Source: Acidobacteriota bacterium
Lineage (GTDB): Bacteria; Acidobacteriota; Blastocatellia; Pyrinomonadales; Pyrinomonadaceae
Length of the DNA: 64,000 nucleotides
NCBI GenBank assembly: GCA_020199835.1
Contig: JAIVJV010000008.1
Coordinates: 124,001-188,000, forward strand
Direction of reading: 5' to 3'
Of the stretch, positions 18,651 to 28,026 are shown piece by piece. The translations under genes and the position numbers were made by a program. Under the pieces are notes generated by a model, which worked only from the letters and a program-made list of their open reading frames with translations, was not told the origin of the DNA and did no database searches. How positions within the stretch are numbered: position 1 is the first letter of the stretch; every line of letters begins with the position of its first letter.

Positions 18651-19847
18651 TTATTTGTTCGTGTTGGGCCGCACTGTAACGGGTGAACTGGTAGCCGCCG
18701 GACTGCTGCTGGTCGCCGGAGCTGAAGCCGCAGGTGACGCTGCCGGAGCTGCCGGCTGCTGTGCTGGAGTGCTTCCTTCGCCGGCCGGACGCAGACCCAG
18801 GTTGCCAGGGTTATTGATCATGTTGGCGGCGAGATTATTGATGATTCGCGCTTCATTGATCGCCACTTCAAGCAACGCGGCGTTGAGAATCTGCTTGCGT
18901 TGATTGGTGAGCCCCTGCGTGATCTGCTGGCGGACGCCCGGACTGTCGAGCGTCAGGTTCTCAGTTTGCAAACGTTTCTCGGCGAGTTTGAAGATGTACC
19001 ACTTGCCTCTGAAATTCTGCGGTGGAGTGTAGTCGCCAACCTGCATCGGTCCGAAGAAATTCGAGATCAGTTCCGGCGGAAAGCCGTTGGTCCGTAGATC
19101 TTCTTCGGTCGCAAAACCGATGTCGCCGCCGCTGCGCAGTGAATTAATATCTTCGCTCTTGGCGCGCGCCACGGTGGCAAAGTCGGCACCGCCCTGCAAC
19201 TGCTGATAGATGTTGTCGATCTTCAACTTGGCGTCGGCGTCATTCTTCGCGTCGTCCGCGATGCCGGTCGCAGCATTGTCCGCGGGATCGACCATGATCA
19301 TTGCGATCGCTACGCCGCGCTGGTTTTTGAAGCTCTCGCGGTTGCTGTTGTAGAAATCTTCCACTTCGCGATCGCTGATGGCGATCTTGCCGCTGTACTT
19401 ATCTTGCAGTGCAGTGATAGCGAGGGTCTTGCGCGCTTCCTCGCGCAGCGTCTCCATCGACATATTCTGCGCCTTCAATCCCTTCTCGAAGTCTTCCTGC
19501 GTCATGCCGGTCTGTTCTTTTTGCTGGGCGATGGCGCCGTCGATCTGGGCTTCGGTCGGCAGCACCTTCTCGCGCTCGGCGCGTTGAAACAGCACCTCTC
19601 GCTTGATCAGCTCATCAAGCACGGTGAGCCGGGCCTGGGCCAACTGTAGTTGCGACAGCGCCGAAGGATTGCCGCCGGCCTGCCGGTTCACGGCTCGCTC
19701 GACCTCTTGCAGCATGATGTTGCGTCCGTTGACGGTTGCGGCCACCATGTTGTCATTGGATGGCGCGCCACCTGTCGCACAGCCGGCGAGCACCACAGCC
19801 GAAGCCACCAGACACGTGACAGCGAAGACTTTTCCGATTTTCTGCAC
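18651..19847 (-). CDS. SurA/PrsA-type periplasmic chaperone or peptidyl-prolyl isomerase lipoprotein
   Basis: A 398-residue protein with a lipoprotein signal (AVVLAGC lipobox). A SurA-N-like helical chaperone region follows (about 30-160: [33 protein letters not shown]). Then comes a region like PpiC domains ([28 protein letters not shown]). The C-terminal 50 residues are Pro/Ala/Ser-rich and disordered. The role would be folding of exported or outer-membrane proteins. Its ribosome site is AGGAGCAGAG. It is divergent from rpmB and precedes the ABC-F gene. Confidence 0.85.
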   Translation of the reverse strand: MQKIGKVFAVTCLVASAVVLAGCATGGAPSNDNMVAATVNGRNIMLQEVERAVNRQAGGNPSALSQLQLAQARLTVLDELIKREVLFQRAEREKVLPTEAQIDGAIAQQKEQTGMTQEDFEKGLKAQNMSMETLREEARKTLAITALQDKYSGKIAISDREVEDFYNSNRESFKNQRGVAIAMIMVDPADNAATGIADDAKNDADAKLKIDNIYQQLQGGADFATVARAKSEDINSLRSGGDIGFATEEDLRTNGFPPELISNFFGPMQVGDYTPPQNFRGKWYIFKLAEKRLQTENLTLDSPGVRQQITQGLTNQRKQILNAALLEVAINEARIINNLAANMINNPGNLGLRPAGEGSTPAQQPAAPAASPAASAPATSSSPAATSSPVTVRPNTNK

Positions 19848-19887
19848 TTTAACTCTGCTCCTTTTGCAATCTCTCTAGGCCGTCTGC

Positions 19888-19916
19888 TTGACGACCGCGA
19901 AATCCGTTGCTATAAA
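19888..19916 (+). promoter_or_regulatory. Sigma-70-type promoter for rpmB
   Basis: TTGACG, 17 bases, then TATAAA: close to consensus with ideal spacing. It lies 34 bases upstream of the L28 start and just inside the divergent gap to the SurA-like gene. Confidence 0.7.
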
Positions 19917-19949
19917 TCTCAGTTTTGTAAATTTAGGAGGTTGAAACAA

Positions 19950-20144
19950 ATGGCTAAACGTTGCGAAGTCTGCGGCAAGGGACCTCAATTCGGCAACAAT
20001 GTCTCGCACGCGAACAATCGCACGCCGCGACGCTTCGATCCAAATCTGCAGTCCATCCGCGTGCAGATGCCGCAGGGTGGCGCTCGCCGGATGAAAGTCT
20101 GCACCACGTGCATTAAGGCCGGCAAAGTCGCCAAAGCCGCCTAA
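19950..20144 (+). CDS. rpmB: 50S ribosomal protein L28
   Basis: A 64-residue protein, [20 protein letters not shown] onward, matching bacterial L28 over its full length. Two CxxC pairs (CEVC at 5-8 and CTTC near residue 51) make it the zinc-binding C+ form. A strong TTAGGAGG precedes the ATG at 19950. It is a single gene with its own promoter and terminator. Confidence 0.97.
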   Translation: MAKRCEVCGKGPQFGNNVSHANNRTPRRFDPNLQSIRVQMPQGGARRMKVCTTCIKAGKVAKAA

Positions 20145-20172
20145 CGGCTTATCCAATCTACCTGTCAACCTC

Positions 20173-20200
20173 CAACCGGCGTGCCAATGGCCGCCGGTTG
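20173..20200. terminator. Terminator hairpin after rpmB
   Basis: CAACCGGCG and CGCCGGTTG form a perfect 9-bp stem with a 10-base loop, followed by TTTCATT. It lies between the convergent rpmB and ridA genes and may serve both. Confidence 0.65.
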
Positions 20201-20202
20201 TT

Positions 20203-20595
20203 TCATTCTGAAAGCAGCGCCACAGCCTCGATTTCCACTCGCGCATCGCGCGGCAATCCCGCCGCTGCCACCGTCGCCCGAGCCGGAGGCGCGTCCGAGA
20301 AGAACGTCGCGTAAACCTCGTTCATCTGGGCAAACTCCTGCATGTCCTGCAAAAACACGGTGGTTTTGACAACCCTATCGAGACTGCTTCCCGCTGCCTC
20401 GAGCACCGCCGCCAAGTTCTTGAATACCTGGCGCGTTTGCTCGGCGACATCTCCCCCGATGAACTGACCAGTGGCCGGATCGATCGCGATCTGGCCGGAC
20501 ACGAACACAAATCCGCCCGCGCGAATGGCCTGTGAATAAGGCCCAATCGCCGCCGGCGCTTGATCAGTCTGTACGCGTTCTCTCACGGTAAACAA
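20203..20595 (-). CDS. ridA: RidA-family enamine/imine deaminase
   Basis: A 130-residue protein of the YjgF/YER057c/UK114 family that hydrolyses reactive enamines such as 2-aminoacrylate made by PLP enzymes. Family motifs are QAPAAIGPYSQAIRAG, FVSGQIAIDP and the key arginine in PPARATV. It is cytoplasmic and trimeric in known members. The start is uncertain: a TTG at 20595 or a GTG at 20586, neither with a strong ribosome site. It lies 60 bases downstream of rel and may be co-transcribed. Confidence 0.92.
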   Translation of the reverse strand: MFTVRERVQTDQAPAAIGPYSQAIRAGGFVFVSGQIAIDPATGQFIGGDVAEQTRQVFKNLAAVLEAAGSSLDRVVKTTVFLQDMQEFAQMNEVYATFFSDAPPARATVAAAGLPRDARVEIEAVALLSE

Positions 20596-20654
20596 AGGCG
20601 GGATTCTACCAGATGGACTCTGAGAAGGGCAAAAGCTCCAATGCCACGAATGTT

Positions 20655-22841
20655 TTATGCGGCGCCCTGCAAACGCTCCACATCCAGAACGCCCGGGACG
20701 CCTCTGATCGATCCGATGACCTTATCCAGATGTTTGACGTCGAACACCTCCACAGTCACTTCGATATGGCCGCGTTCGTCGGGCGACACTGAAGCACGAG
20801 CATCGCGAATACCGGTTTTCATATCGGAGATCGCGCCGGTGATACCGGCGATCATGCCAGTGCGATTCTCGGTTATCGCCAAAAGCTTCACCGCGTACGC
20901 GGTCTTCTCCGGCCGCCCGGCCCACTCGACTTCAACAATGCGCTCGCGGTTTACCATCAGTTGCGTCACGTTTTTGCAGCGCGTCGTATGCACCGCGACA
21001 CCTTTGCCGCGCGTGACGTAACCGATGATCTCTTCGCCGTGCAGGGGGTTGCAGCAACGAGCGCGCGTAACCATCAAGTCGTCGATACCACGCACGAGAA
21101 TCGAATCGTCGCCGAGCCGGATCAGACGCTTGACTGCACGGACGCCGCTTCTGAGCCGCGACTCCTTCTGCTTGTCGAGTTGTTCAAACTGTTCCGGACC
21201 GAGATACTTCGAGATCACGTTTCGCGGCACCAGCTTGCCGTAACCGATCGCCGCCAACAGATCATCAACGCGCCCGTAGCCGTAATCACTGGCGACGCGT
21301 TTCATGTCCTTGTCCGAATCGCTCAGCACCTTCTTCGGCGAAAGTTGAAAACGCGCGGCTTCCTTCTCAAAAAGTTTTCTGCCGATCTCGATCGACTCGG
21401 TGCGTTGTTGCTCGGCGACCCAGTGGCGCACGCGATTGCGTGCGCGTGACGTGACGATGAAGTTCAACCAGTCGCGCGACGGATGCGAGTTGGTCGTGGT
21501 GATGATCTCGACGACGTCCCCGTTCTGAATCTGCGTGCGCAACGGGACCATGCGGCCGTTGATACGGGCGCCGGTGCACGTGTTACCGACTTCCGAGTGG
21601 ATCATGTAGCCGAAATCAACCGGACTAGCGCCGCGCGGTAACTGGATCACCTTGCCCATTGGCGTGAACGCGTAAACGTCCTTGGGATAAAGATCGAGCT
21701 TCAGCGAGTCGAGGAAATCTTTAGAGTCCTTGACCTCCTGCGTCCACTCGACGAGCGAGCGCAATGCTGCGAGCGCCTGATCGTCCTCGCGCGCGCCGCG
21801 TTTACCTTCCTTGTATTTCCAGTGAGCCGCGACGCCTTCCTCGGCGATCTGATGCATCTCCTCCGTGCGAATCTGGACCTCGAACGATTGCAGGTTCGAG
21901 CCGATGACGGACGTGTGCAGCGACTGGTACAGATTGTCGCGCGGTGTCGCAATCCAGTCCTTGATACGGCCGGGAACGGGTTTCCAGTTGTTGTGAACGA
22001 CTCCGAGCGCGGCGTAACAGTGACGAATCTCGTCCGGTGTGATGATGCGCACGGCCACGAGATCGTAAACCTGGTCCAAGCTGATCTTCTGCGCACGAAG
22101 TTTTTTCCAGATCGAGTAGAGCCGTTTGACGCGACCTTCAACACGTACGACCGGCACTTCCGCCTCTTTCATCTTGTCTTGAATGCGCGCGGTGAGGGTC
22201 GTCAGAAATGCTTCGTTTTCCGGACGGCGTTTCTCGAGTTGCTCGGCGAGCTCGCGATAGTCTTCGGGGTGAAGATGACGAAAGGCGAGATCTTCGAGCT
22301 CGCCTCTCAACTTACCCATTCCGAGTCGATGCGCAATCGGCGCGAAGATCTCCATCGTCTCTTCCGCAATGCGCTTGCGCTTCTCGGGATTCAGATAATG
22401 TAGCGTGCGCATGTTGTGCAGTCGATCGGCGAGCTTTACGAGCACGACGCGCACGTCATCGACCATCGCCAGCAACATCTTGCGAACGTTTTCTGCCTGC
22501 TGGTCTTCGCGCGAGATGTTGCTGATCTGCGCAATCTTCGTTAGACCATCAACGAGGTGCGTGATCTCTTCGCCGAAGAAGCGCCGAATCGTGTCGAGCT
22601 CCACGAGCGTGTCTTCAACTACGTCGTGCAACAGGCCGGTCGCGACGGAAACTTCGTCAAGTTTCATGTCCGCAAGGATGTTCGCAACCTCGAGCGGATG
22701 CACCAGATACGACTCACCCGACGCGCGCTTCTGGCCTTTGTGTTCCTTGGCGGAAAACAGGTACGCGCGACGGAGTAGATCGAGATCCGCCTGCGGGTGA
22801 TTACCGGCGACCTTCTCGACGATGTCTTCGATCCGAATCAT
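20655..22841 (-). CDS. Bifunctional (p)ppGpp synthetase/hydrolase, Rel/SpoT family
   Basis: A 728-residue stringent-response enzyme. The HD hydrolase domain (about 20-180) keeps H48 and H72-D73-x-x-E76-D77. The synthetase domain (about 230-350) has GRIKDWIATPRDN; the RxKD form is that of bifunctional enzymes. TGS (VYAFTPMGKVIQLPRG), helical and C-terminal ACT domains follow. It should both make (p)ppGpp from ATP and GTP/GDP and degrade it. I use the ATG at 22841; a GTG at 22871 lies inside the upstream hairpin. It follows the TonB/ExbBD-TPR genes and precedes ridA. Confidence 0.95.
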   Translation of the reverse strand: MIRIEDIVEKVAGNHPQADLDLLRRAYLFSAKEHKGQKRASGESYLVHPLEVANILADMKLDEVSVATGLLHDVVEDTLVELDTIRRFFGEEITHLVDGLTKIAQISNISREDQQAENVRKMLLAMVDDVRVVLVKLADRLHNMRTLHYLNPEKRKRIAEETMEIFAPIAHRLGMGKLRGELEDLAFRHLHPEDYRELAEQLEKRRPENEAFLTTLTARIQDKMKEAEVPVVRVEGRVKRLYSIWKKLRAQKISLDQVYDLVAVRIITPDEIRHCYAALGVVHNNWKPVPGRIKDWIATPRDNLYQSLHTSVIGSNLQSFEVQIRTEEMHQIAEEGVAAHWKYKEGKRGAREDDQALAALRSLVEWTQEVKDSKDFLDSLKLDLYPKDVYAFTPMGKVIQLPRGASPVDFGYMIHSEVGNTCTGARINGRMVPLRTQIQNGDVVEIITTTNSHPSRDWLNFIVTSRARNRVRHWVAEQQRTESIEIGRKLFEKEAARFQLSPKKVLSDSDKDMKRVASDYGYGRVDDLLAAIGYGKLVPRNVISKYLGPEQFEQLDKQKESRLRSGVRAVKRLIRLGDDSILVRGIDDLMVTRARCCNPLHGEEIIGYVTRGKGVAVHTTRCKNVTQLMVNRERIVEVEWAGRPEKTAYAVKLLAITENRTGMIAGITGAISDMKTGIRDARASVSPDERGHIEVTVEVFDVKHLDKVIGSIRGVPGVLDVERLQGAA

Positions 22842-22864
22842 TGCTGCGGGTAAAAGTATAACAA

Positions 22865-22930
22865 AGGCCACAGATCGTCACGAACAACACGATCGGAGAA
22901 CGGCGCGTTGTTCGTGAGAACCTGTGGCCT
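22865..22930 (-). terminator. Long two-part hairpin between the TPR lipoprotein gene and rel
   Basis: Outer arms AGGCCACAG / CTGTGGCCT (9 bp) and inner arms CACGAACAAC / GTTGTTCGTG (10 bp) nest in one 66-base structure. On the reverse strand it is followed by TTTGTTATACTTTT. It could end the upstream operon or modulate read-through into rel. The stability is evident; the function is inferred. Confidence 0.55.
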
Positions 22931-22950
22931 GAAGTAACGCTCTTTTGAGT

Positions 22951-23808
22951 TTAGCCCTTGGGTGGCGAAGCAGCTTGCCGCGCTGCCTCTTCTTCCTTAC
23001 GCTTTTCAGCGGCCGCACTCAACTCCGTGGTCCGTTTCAAAGCGGCTTCATAGTCCTTTTGAAACTGAGCTTTTTGTTCCGTCTGACCTTCCATCTCCGC
23101 AAGCTTGGAAGCTTCGAGCAGCAAGTTGGTCTTGTAGGACCACGCCGCTTCATTGTTCGGATCAAACTTGATCGCGCTTTCGGCTTCGGCGAGCCCCTGC
23201 TTCACGCACCTCTGGGCCTGATCAAAATCCTTCGGCTCTTTCGGCTTGCGATAGGAAACGGTCGCTTTGTTATTGGCCGGATCGACCGTCGTCACCTTGT
23301 TCCCGGGCAGTTCGGTTATCTGGAAGGAACACTCCCAGTCTTTACTCGCCAGCACCACGTAAGCTTCGGCTCGCTTGGGCGGGTCGGTAGTGTCGCTGGT
23401 GGCGCGCGCGGTAATCCACTGTTTCAGCTTATCGTTATCCTTGATTGCGCCATAGAGATAGGCGATTGCTTTGTAAGCTTCGTCGTCACTCGGGTTTCTT
23501 TGAAGGATCTGCTGATACGCCTCGATCGCCTCCTGGGCCTTGGCAACATTGTCCGGCGTTTGCACGCCGGGACGATATTGCGCGTGGATCGTCCGAGCGA
23601 TAAACATCGGCGCCGTCTTATTGTTCGGGTCGAGTTCCGCGGCTCTGCGCGAATACTGTTCGGCCTCAACGAACCTGCCTTCACGATAAGCGCGCGCGGC
23701 TTCGTTCAACTGATTCTTCGATCTTATTCGATTGATTACTCCGCACCCGGAGTTAGTGGCAACGAGGATCGCCAAAAGAATGGCGATCCTGGTCTGAGCG
23801 AGTTTCAT
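22951..23808 (-). CDS. TPR-containing lipoprotein
   Basis: A 285-residue protein with a lipoprotein signal (lipobox NSGC near residue 22). Tetratricopeptide-like helices follow: AARAYREGRFVEAEQYSRRA, IEAYQQILQRNPSDDEAY and KQGLAEAESAIKFDPN. The C-terminus is a charged coiled coil (AAEKRKEEEAARQ). It starts 20 bases after an exbD gene, so it is probably part of the TonB/ExbB/ExbD operon and may be a periplasmic partner of that energy-transducing system. Confidence 0.8.
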   Translation of the reverse strand: MKLAQTRIAILLAILVATNSGCGVINRIRSKNQLNEAARAYREGRFVEAEQYSRRAAELDPNNKTAPMFIARTIHAQYRPGVQTPDNVAKAQEAIEAYQQILQRNPSDDEAYKAIAYLYGAIKDNDKLKQWITARATSDTTDPPKRAEAYVVLASKDWECSFQITELPGNKVTTVDPANNKATVSYRKPKEPKDFDQAQRCVKQGLAEAESAIKFDPNNEAAWSYKTNLLLEASKLAEMEGQTEQKAQFQKDYEAALKRTTELSAAAEKRKEEEAARQAASPPKG

Positions 23809-23827
23809 TTACCGTGACTCCAATTTT

Positions 23828-24349
23828 TTACTGAGGCAGATCGTCCACTTGCAAACCAACCGGATTCGCGCCCGCGCCTTTGATCGCATCAATGACCTTC
23901 ACCACGTCGCCGTAACGCAGCGAGCGCGGCGCTTTCACGAAGACCGTTTTCTCGATCCGGTCTTCTTCCTTGAGGTCAGTCCGGTTTTCCATTCCGATTT
24001 TGTACGCGCGCTGTTCTTTACGTTGCGCAAAAACGAGCGCCAATCTCTGCGCCAAGGGCGCCACGTCGTTTACCGAGCCCATTGAGTCCGCATTCAGCTT
24101 CATCGAGAGATCAGCAGCGATCGAAACCACCAGCGTCAGCGGGTTTGGTTTCAGTTGGCTCAGGTCTTCATTTGGATCGCGCTGCGTCGGTATGTCAGCC
24201 TGGAACCGGCTTGGCTTCAGCGGCGTGACCACCATGAAGATGATTAGCAACACCAGCAAAACGTCAATTAACGGTGTGACGTTGATATTGGGCTCGGCAG
24301 TCGTACTGCCTTTCTTGCCGCTACCGCCACCCATCGAACCCATCGACAT
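23828..24349 (-). CDS. exbD: ExbD/TolR-family biopolymer transport protein (second copy)
   Basis: A 173-residue protein with a short Gly/Ser-rich cytoplasmic lead and one transmembrane helix bearing the essential aspartate: NINVTPLIDVLLVLLIIFMV. The periplasmic part is larger than in the first copy. ExbD couples the proton motive force through ExbB to TonB. It lies between the other exbD and the TPR lipoprotein gene. Two ExbD paralogues in a row are frequent in Acidobacteriota and may form mixed complexes (inference). Confidence 0.92.
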   Translation of the reverse strand: MSMGSMGGGSGKKGSTTAEPNINVTPLIDVLLVLLIIFMVVTPLKPSRFQADIPTQRDPNEDLSQLKPNPLTLVVSIAADLSMKLNADSMGSVNDVAPLAQRLALVFAQRKEQRAYKIGMENRTDLKEEDRIEKTVFVKAPRSLRYGDVVKVIDAIKGAGANPVGLQVDDLPQ

Positions 24350-24382
24350 CGTAATTTCTCCTCGTCTAAATACGTTAAGAAG

Positions 24383-24844
24383 CTAAGCAGCCGGGGCAGC
24401 GGCTGCGCCCTTCTTCTTCTTGTCGGCTACCAGTCCAATCTTGTCTACACCGAGCTTTCTGACCTCGTTGATGACGTTGACGACGTCGCCATAGCTAACG
24501 CCAACGCCGCTCTTGATGTAAACAATCCGGTCCTGTTCGTTCTTAATCTTCTCCAACATCGAATCCACCTTCTCGGTCAATTGCTCTCTTTGCAGCCGCT
24601 GTTTGCCGAGGTAGTACTCGCCGTCATTCGGAATCGAAACGACGATGGACGACTCTTTAATGATCCGCGGATCGACGTCCGGGTTGTTCAGGTTCTTGGG
24701 TAGAGCTACCGTAATACCCTGCTGCAAAAATGGCGTGACCACCATGAAGATAATCAGCAGCACGAGCATGATGTCCACCATCGGAGTGACATTGATCTCG
24801 GACTGTAGTCCGCCGGGACCACTTCCGCCGCCTGACATTGACAT
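24383..24844 (-). CDS. exbD: ExbD/TolR-family biopolymer transport protein (first copy)
   Basis: A 153-residue single-pass protein: Gly-rich lead (MSMSGGGSGPGG), helix INVTPMVDIMLVLLIIFMVV with the conserved Asp, then a periplasmic domain and an Ala/Lys-rich tail. AAGGAG stands before the ATG. It shares the helix region with the neighbouring ExbD but little else. It lies 102 bases after exbB in the TonB-type operon. Confidence 0.93.
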   Translation of the reverse strand: MSMSGGGSGPGGLQSEINVTPMVDIMLVLLIIFMVVTPFLQQGITVALPKNLNNPDVDPRIIKESSIVVSIPNDGEYYLGKQRLQREQLTEKVDSMLEKIKNEQDRIVYIKSGVGVSYGDVVNVINEVRKLGVDKIGLVADKKKKGAAAAPAA

Positions 24845-24946
24845 ACAAAATCTCCTTTTTAACTTCAGGCAAACGCCGGTGCGGTGGCGTTTCTGCCGGT
24901 GGCCGCACCTCAGGGTTCACCATCCCGCGTTTGTGACGCGTATTAC

Positions 24947-25720
24947 CTAAGGCTTCAACTGCTTCGTCCGGTTCTTGATGAAGTAGTCCACCAGTTCGGA
25001 GGCCGAGTTGTCCATCTCGACTACAAAGCCATCAACCTTGCCGGTGAAGTAGTTGAACAGCCACACTGCGGGCACGGCCACGAGCAAGCCGAGCGCGGTG
25101 GTAAACAACGCTTCCGAGATACCGCCGGCGACGGCCGCGATACCGGCCGACTCCGCGTTCTTCATGCCCTGGAAAGCGTTGAGGATGCCGAACACGGTTC
25201 CGAAGAGACCCACGAACGGAGCGGTCGAACCGATCGTCGCTAGACCGGAAAGGCCGCGTTTGAATTCGGCGGTTTTGATTGCGATTGCACGTTGCAGCGC
25301 ACGCTTCGAGGCCTCGATCTCGTCGCCCGAGATGTCAGACGCATCCCCGTGCGCGCGAAACTCCTGCAAGCCGCTGCTGACAACCATTGCCAGGTGCGAT
25401 TTGCGATGCTTGTCGCTGATATTGATCGCTTCTTCGATGCGATCGTTTTTAAGCGCTTGCGCGACGCGTGGCGCAAACTCGCGCGACTGTTTCTTCGCCG
25501 CGGAGTAAGTCAAGTAGCGCTCGACCATGATCGCGATCGAATAAACGGACATGATCAGCAGCACGAGAACGACGGCGATAGCGACGGCGCCCATGCTCTT
25601 GATCATCGCGGTCAGGCTGAAGTGATCGGCGCCCGCTGCCTCCGTGCTGGCTGCTGCGTCCTGCAACAGCAACATAAAACTCAGGAACTTGGTTCCAAAA
25701 AGACTCATTAGCATTGTCAC
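24947..25720 (-). CDS. exbB: ExbB/TolQ/MotA-family proton channel protein
   Basis: A 257-residue inner-membrane protein with three hydrophobic helices: one near the N-terminus (AIAVVLVLLIMSVYSIAIMV) and two in the C-terminal half. The core is typical of ExbB: GLSGLATIGSTAPFVGLFGT and GGISEALFTTALGLLVAVPA. With ExbD it forms the proton-driven motor for TonB. GGAGGGG fits best with the GTG at 25720; ATGs at 25714 and 25708 are alternatives. It lies between tonB and the exbD pair. Confidence 0.92.
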   Translation of the reverse strand: MTMLMSLFGTKFLSFMLLLQDAAASTEAAGADHFSLTAMIKSMGAVAIAVVLVLLIMSVYSIAIMVERYLTYSAAKKQSREFAPRVAQALKNDRIEEAINISDKHRKSHLAMVVSSGLQEFRAHGDASDISGDEIEASKRALQRAIAIKTAEFKRGLSGLATIGSTAPFVGLFGTVFGILNAFQGMKNAESAGIAAVAGGISEALFTTALGLLVAVPAVWLFNYFTGKVDGFVVEMDNSASELVDYFIKNRTKQLKP

Positions 25721-25819
25721 GGTGAACCCCTCCAATAGGTTTATTTAGTTTTGATAGCAAGCAGAGATGCCGGGACGGCCCACGGTAACCGCGGCGACAC
25801 GGACAAAAATTCTCCGCAG

Positions 25820-26614
25820 TTATTGCGCCACGAAGTTGTACTGGATCACTCCCGTAACTTTAACTGGCTGCCCCGAAAGCTTGGTCGGCGAGAATCTCGC
25901 CTGACGCGCCGCCGAGACCGCAACCGCTTGCAACAACGGGTGACCCGAAACGGCCTTCGCGGAAACCACGTTACCGTTTTCGTCGATCAGCACCTGGACC
26001 ACCACCGTGCCGGAAGCGTGTGCCGCTCTGGCGATCGGCGGATAGGCCGGTTTGGGCAAGCTGATGGCTTTACCGTTGAGCACGCCGCCGGAAATCGGAG
26101 CCGTGCGCGGGGTTGGGCTGGGCGCCGCAGGTGGGGGTGGTTCCTCGGCGATATTGATCTTCCCCGGCGTTGTTACCACGCCGGTGCCTGCGCCCGGGCC
26201 GGCCGGCATTGGCGCGCTGGCGTTAGAGTCGCTGCTACCGATAACAGTCGTCACGCCACGGCGGACCGGAGGCACATCGCTGGCTTTGGCCGAAATTTCT
26301 TTCGGTGGCACGCGGCTCTCGGCAACGTCCGCGACGAGCTCCTTACGAATGTCGACGTTCTGCTCCGCCTTCTGAGGCTTCGCTTCCTGCTTCTGCTGTT
26401 CGGGCTCTTTCTGTTGCTGCGGCACCGGAACCGGAGCCACAAGAGTTGTCAGCTCGAGCTCCTGTTCCGCGAGGTGGGCGTCATACCAAAGAATGCCGGC
26501 GACGAAAAATCCCCCCAGCAGGACACCGTAAATCAACGCGGTGACCAGAACGAATGAGCCTTTTCGCGAAATATCCTGTTTGTGCGAACTGGACTCGACT
26601 AAATTATCGAACAT
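25820..26614 (-). CDS. tonB: TonB-family energy transducer
   Basis: A 264-residue protein with an N-terminal cytoplasmic lead and one transmembrane helix (about 22-44). A Pro/Gln/Lys-rich periplasmic spacer follows (VPVPQQQKEPEQQKQ; EEPPPPAAPSPTPR). The C-terminal TonB domain (about 180-264) holds PAYPPIARAAHASGTVVVQ and RFSPTKLSGQPVKVTG. It would transmit energy to outer-membrane receptors for siderophores, vitamins or carbohydrates. CGGAGGA precedes the ATG. It is the first gene of tonB-exbB-exbD-exbD-TPR. Confidence 0.93.
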   Translation of the reverse strand: MFDNLVESSSHKQDISRKGSFVLVTALIYGVLLGGFFVAGILWYDAHLAEQELELTTLVAPVPVPQQQKEPEQQKQEAKPQKAEQNVDIRKELVADVAESRVPPKEISAKASDVPPVRRGVTTVIGSSDSNASAPMPAGPGAGTGVVTTPGKINIAEEPPPPAAPSPTPRTAPISGGVLNGKAISLPKPAYPPIARAAHASGTVVVQVLIDENGNVVSAKAVSGHPLLQAVAVSAARQARFSPTKLSGQPVKVTGVIQYNFVAQ

Positions 26615-26881
26615 TGATGTTGTCCTCCGATTCCGGCGCCAAATGGATCAGGGGTTACAAAAAATTAAGCAGTCGCAAACGTCGATTTAATACCGCGTGA
26701 GTTCCGTCACTTATTGAAGGGGAAACAGCAGCTTCTGCGATATTGAGCACACCGTTTAGATTGGAAGCCGCTGCGCGAGAAAAACTCGCCGGCCCGCTCA
26801 ACACACCGCCGCCGCAACCCACTTTCGGAAACACACACACGGGTTCGACACTTGCGTATTTAATTGGCCAGCAACGTGCGC

Positions 26882-26911
26882 AGTCTAGTCCTCATGACCT
26901 TTCAAAGTCAA
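26882..26911 (-). promoter_or_regulatory. Candidate promoter of the tonB operon
   Basis: On the reverse strand TTGACT and TAGACT are separated by 18 bases, about 270 bases upstream of tonB. The gap 26615-26974 holds no gene I can support, so it would be a long leader. The match is only moderate. Confidence 0.35.
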
Positions 26912-26974
26912 GCGCAAACCAAACTCAGACACGAGCTATTGGCCCGTTTTTACCCTGTTGTACCCTTTTTGTAG

Positions 26975-28018
26975 TTATAACTTCGCACCCGCTCGACGGC
27001 TCGATGCTTTTGCCGGAGCGCGGACGCCTCCTTTAAGAGGCGGCTTATTGAACTCAAGTGCCGCTTGTCGATTTGCCGCTTCAAGCCGCTGTTCCCACCA
27101 GACCATAATCGGAGCCGCGATGGCGACCGACGAGTAAGTGCCGAAAATCACGCCGATGAACAACGCGAGCGAGAACGCGCGCAGCACATCACCGCCGAAC
27201 AGGACCAGCGCCAGCACCGACAAAAACACCAGCCCGTTGGTGATCACTGTGCGCGAGAGCGTTTGATTGACTGCGTCGTTAGTAATCTTGTAAAGCGAGT
27301 CGCGGCGATGCAGCTTGCGGTTCTCTCTGACGCGATCGAAGACGACGATCGTATCGTTCACTGAGAAACCAACCAGAGTCAGCAACGCTGCAATCACCGT
27401 CAAGCTGACTTCCCACTGAAAGATCGAGAAGAAGCCGAGCGTCACGAGCACGTCGTGAAATACCGCGATGACGGCGGCCGCACCGTAGGTCCATTCAAAC
27501 CGCAACGCGATATAGAGCAAGATACCGACCAGGGCAGCGAGTGTGACGGCGATCGCTTTGTTGCGCAGTTGCGCCCCCGCGATCGAGCCGACCGCGTCCG
27601 TGCCGACGATCTTGTACGCGGCGTTTGGGTCGTTCGGTAACTCGAGTGTTGCCTCTGCTTCCTTGCCAAAACTGTTCAGCGCGTCGCGTACCTGCGTCCG
27701 GCCGTCCTTACCTTCCTCTAACGGCACTTTGATCAGCACTGTGTCGGGGTTGTCAGTCACGGACTGCACCACTGCATCGGGCACGCCTTTTTCATTCAAC
27801 GCCGCGCGAATCGCTTCGTCCGTCGGCCGTTGTTTGAAACGTGCAGTGACGACGGTGCCGCCTTTGAAATCGACGCCGAGGTTGAAAGCCTGGCCGCCGG
27901 TGGACTGTCGAAAAATCGCGGATCCCAACCCCGCCAGCATGAGGAGCACCGAGAGGCCGATGAACCAGCGCCGGTGCCCCATCCAGTTAACATTAACCTT
28001 TTCCAGAATCTGAAACAT
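26975..28018 (-). CDS. secF: Protein translocase subunit SecF
   Basis: A 347-residue membrane protein. A first helix (about 20-37) is followed by a periplasmic domain beginning NLGVDFKGGTVV, then five more helices with family motifs LYIALRFEWTYG and VGFSVNDTIVVFDRVREN. With SecD and YajC it uses the proton motive force to help the Sec translocon release exported proteins. It starts 8 bases after secD. Confidence 0.97.
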   Translation of the reverse strand: MFQILEKVNVNWMGHRRWFIGLSVLLMLAGLGSAIFRQSTGGQAFNLGVDFKGGTVVTARFKQRPTDEAIRAALNEKGVPDAVVQSVTDNPDTVLIKVPLEEGKDGRTQVRDALNSFGKEAEATLELPNDPNAAYKIVGTDAVGSIAGAQLRNKAIAVTLAALVGILLYIALRFEWTYGAAAVIAVFHDVLVTLGFFSIFQWEVSLTVIAALLTLVGFSVNDTIVVFDRVRENRKLHRRDSLYKITNDAVNQTLSRTVITNGLVFLSVLALVLFGGDVLRAFSLALFIGVIFGTYSSVAIAAPIMVWWEQRLEAANRQAALEFNKPPLKGGVRAPAKASSRRAGAKL

Positions 28019-28026
28019 GATGATCT

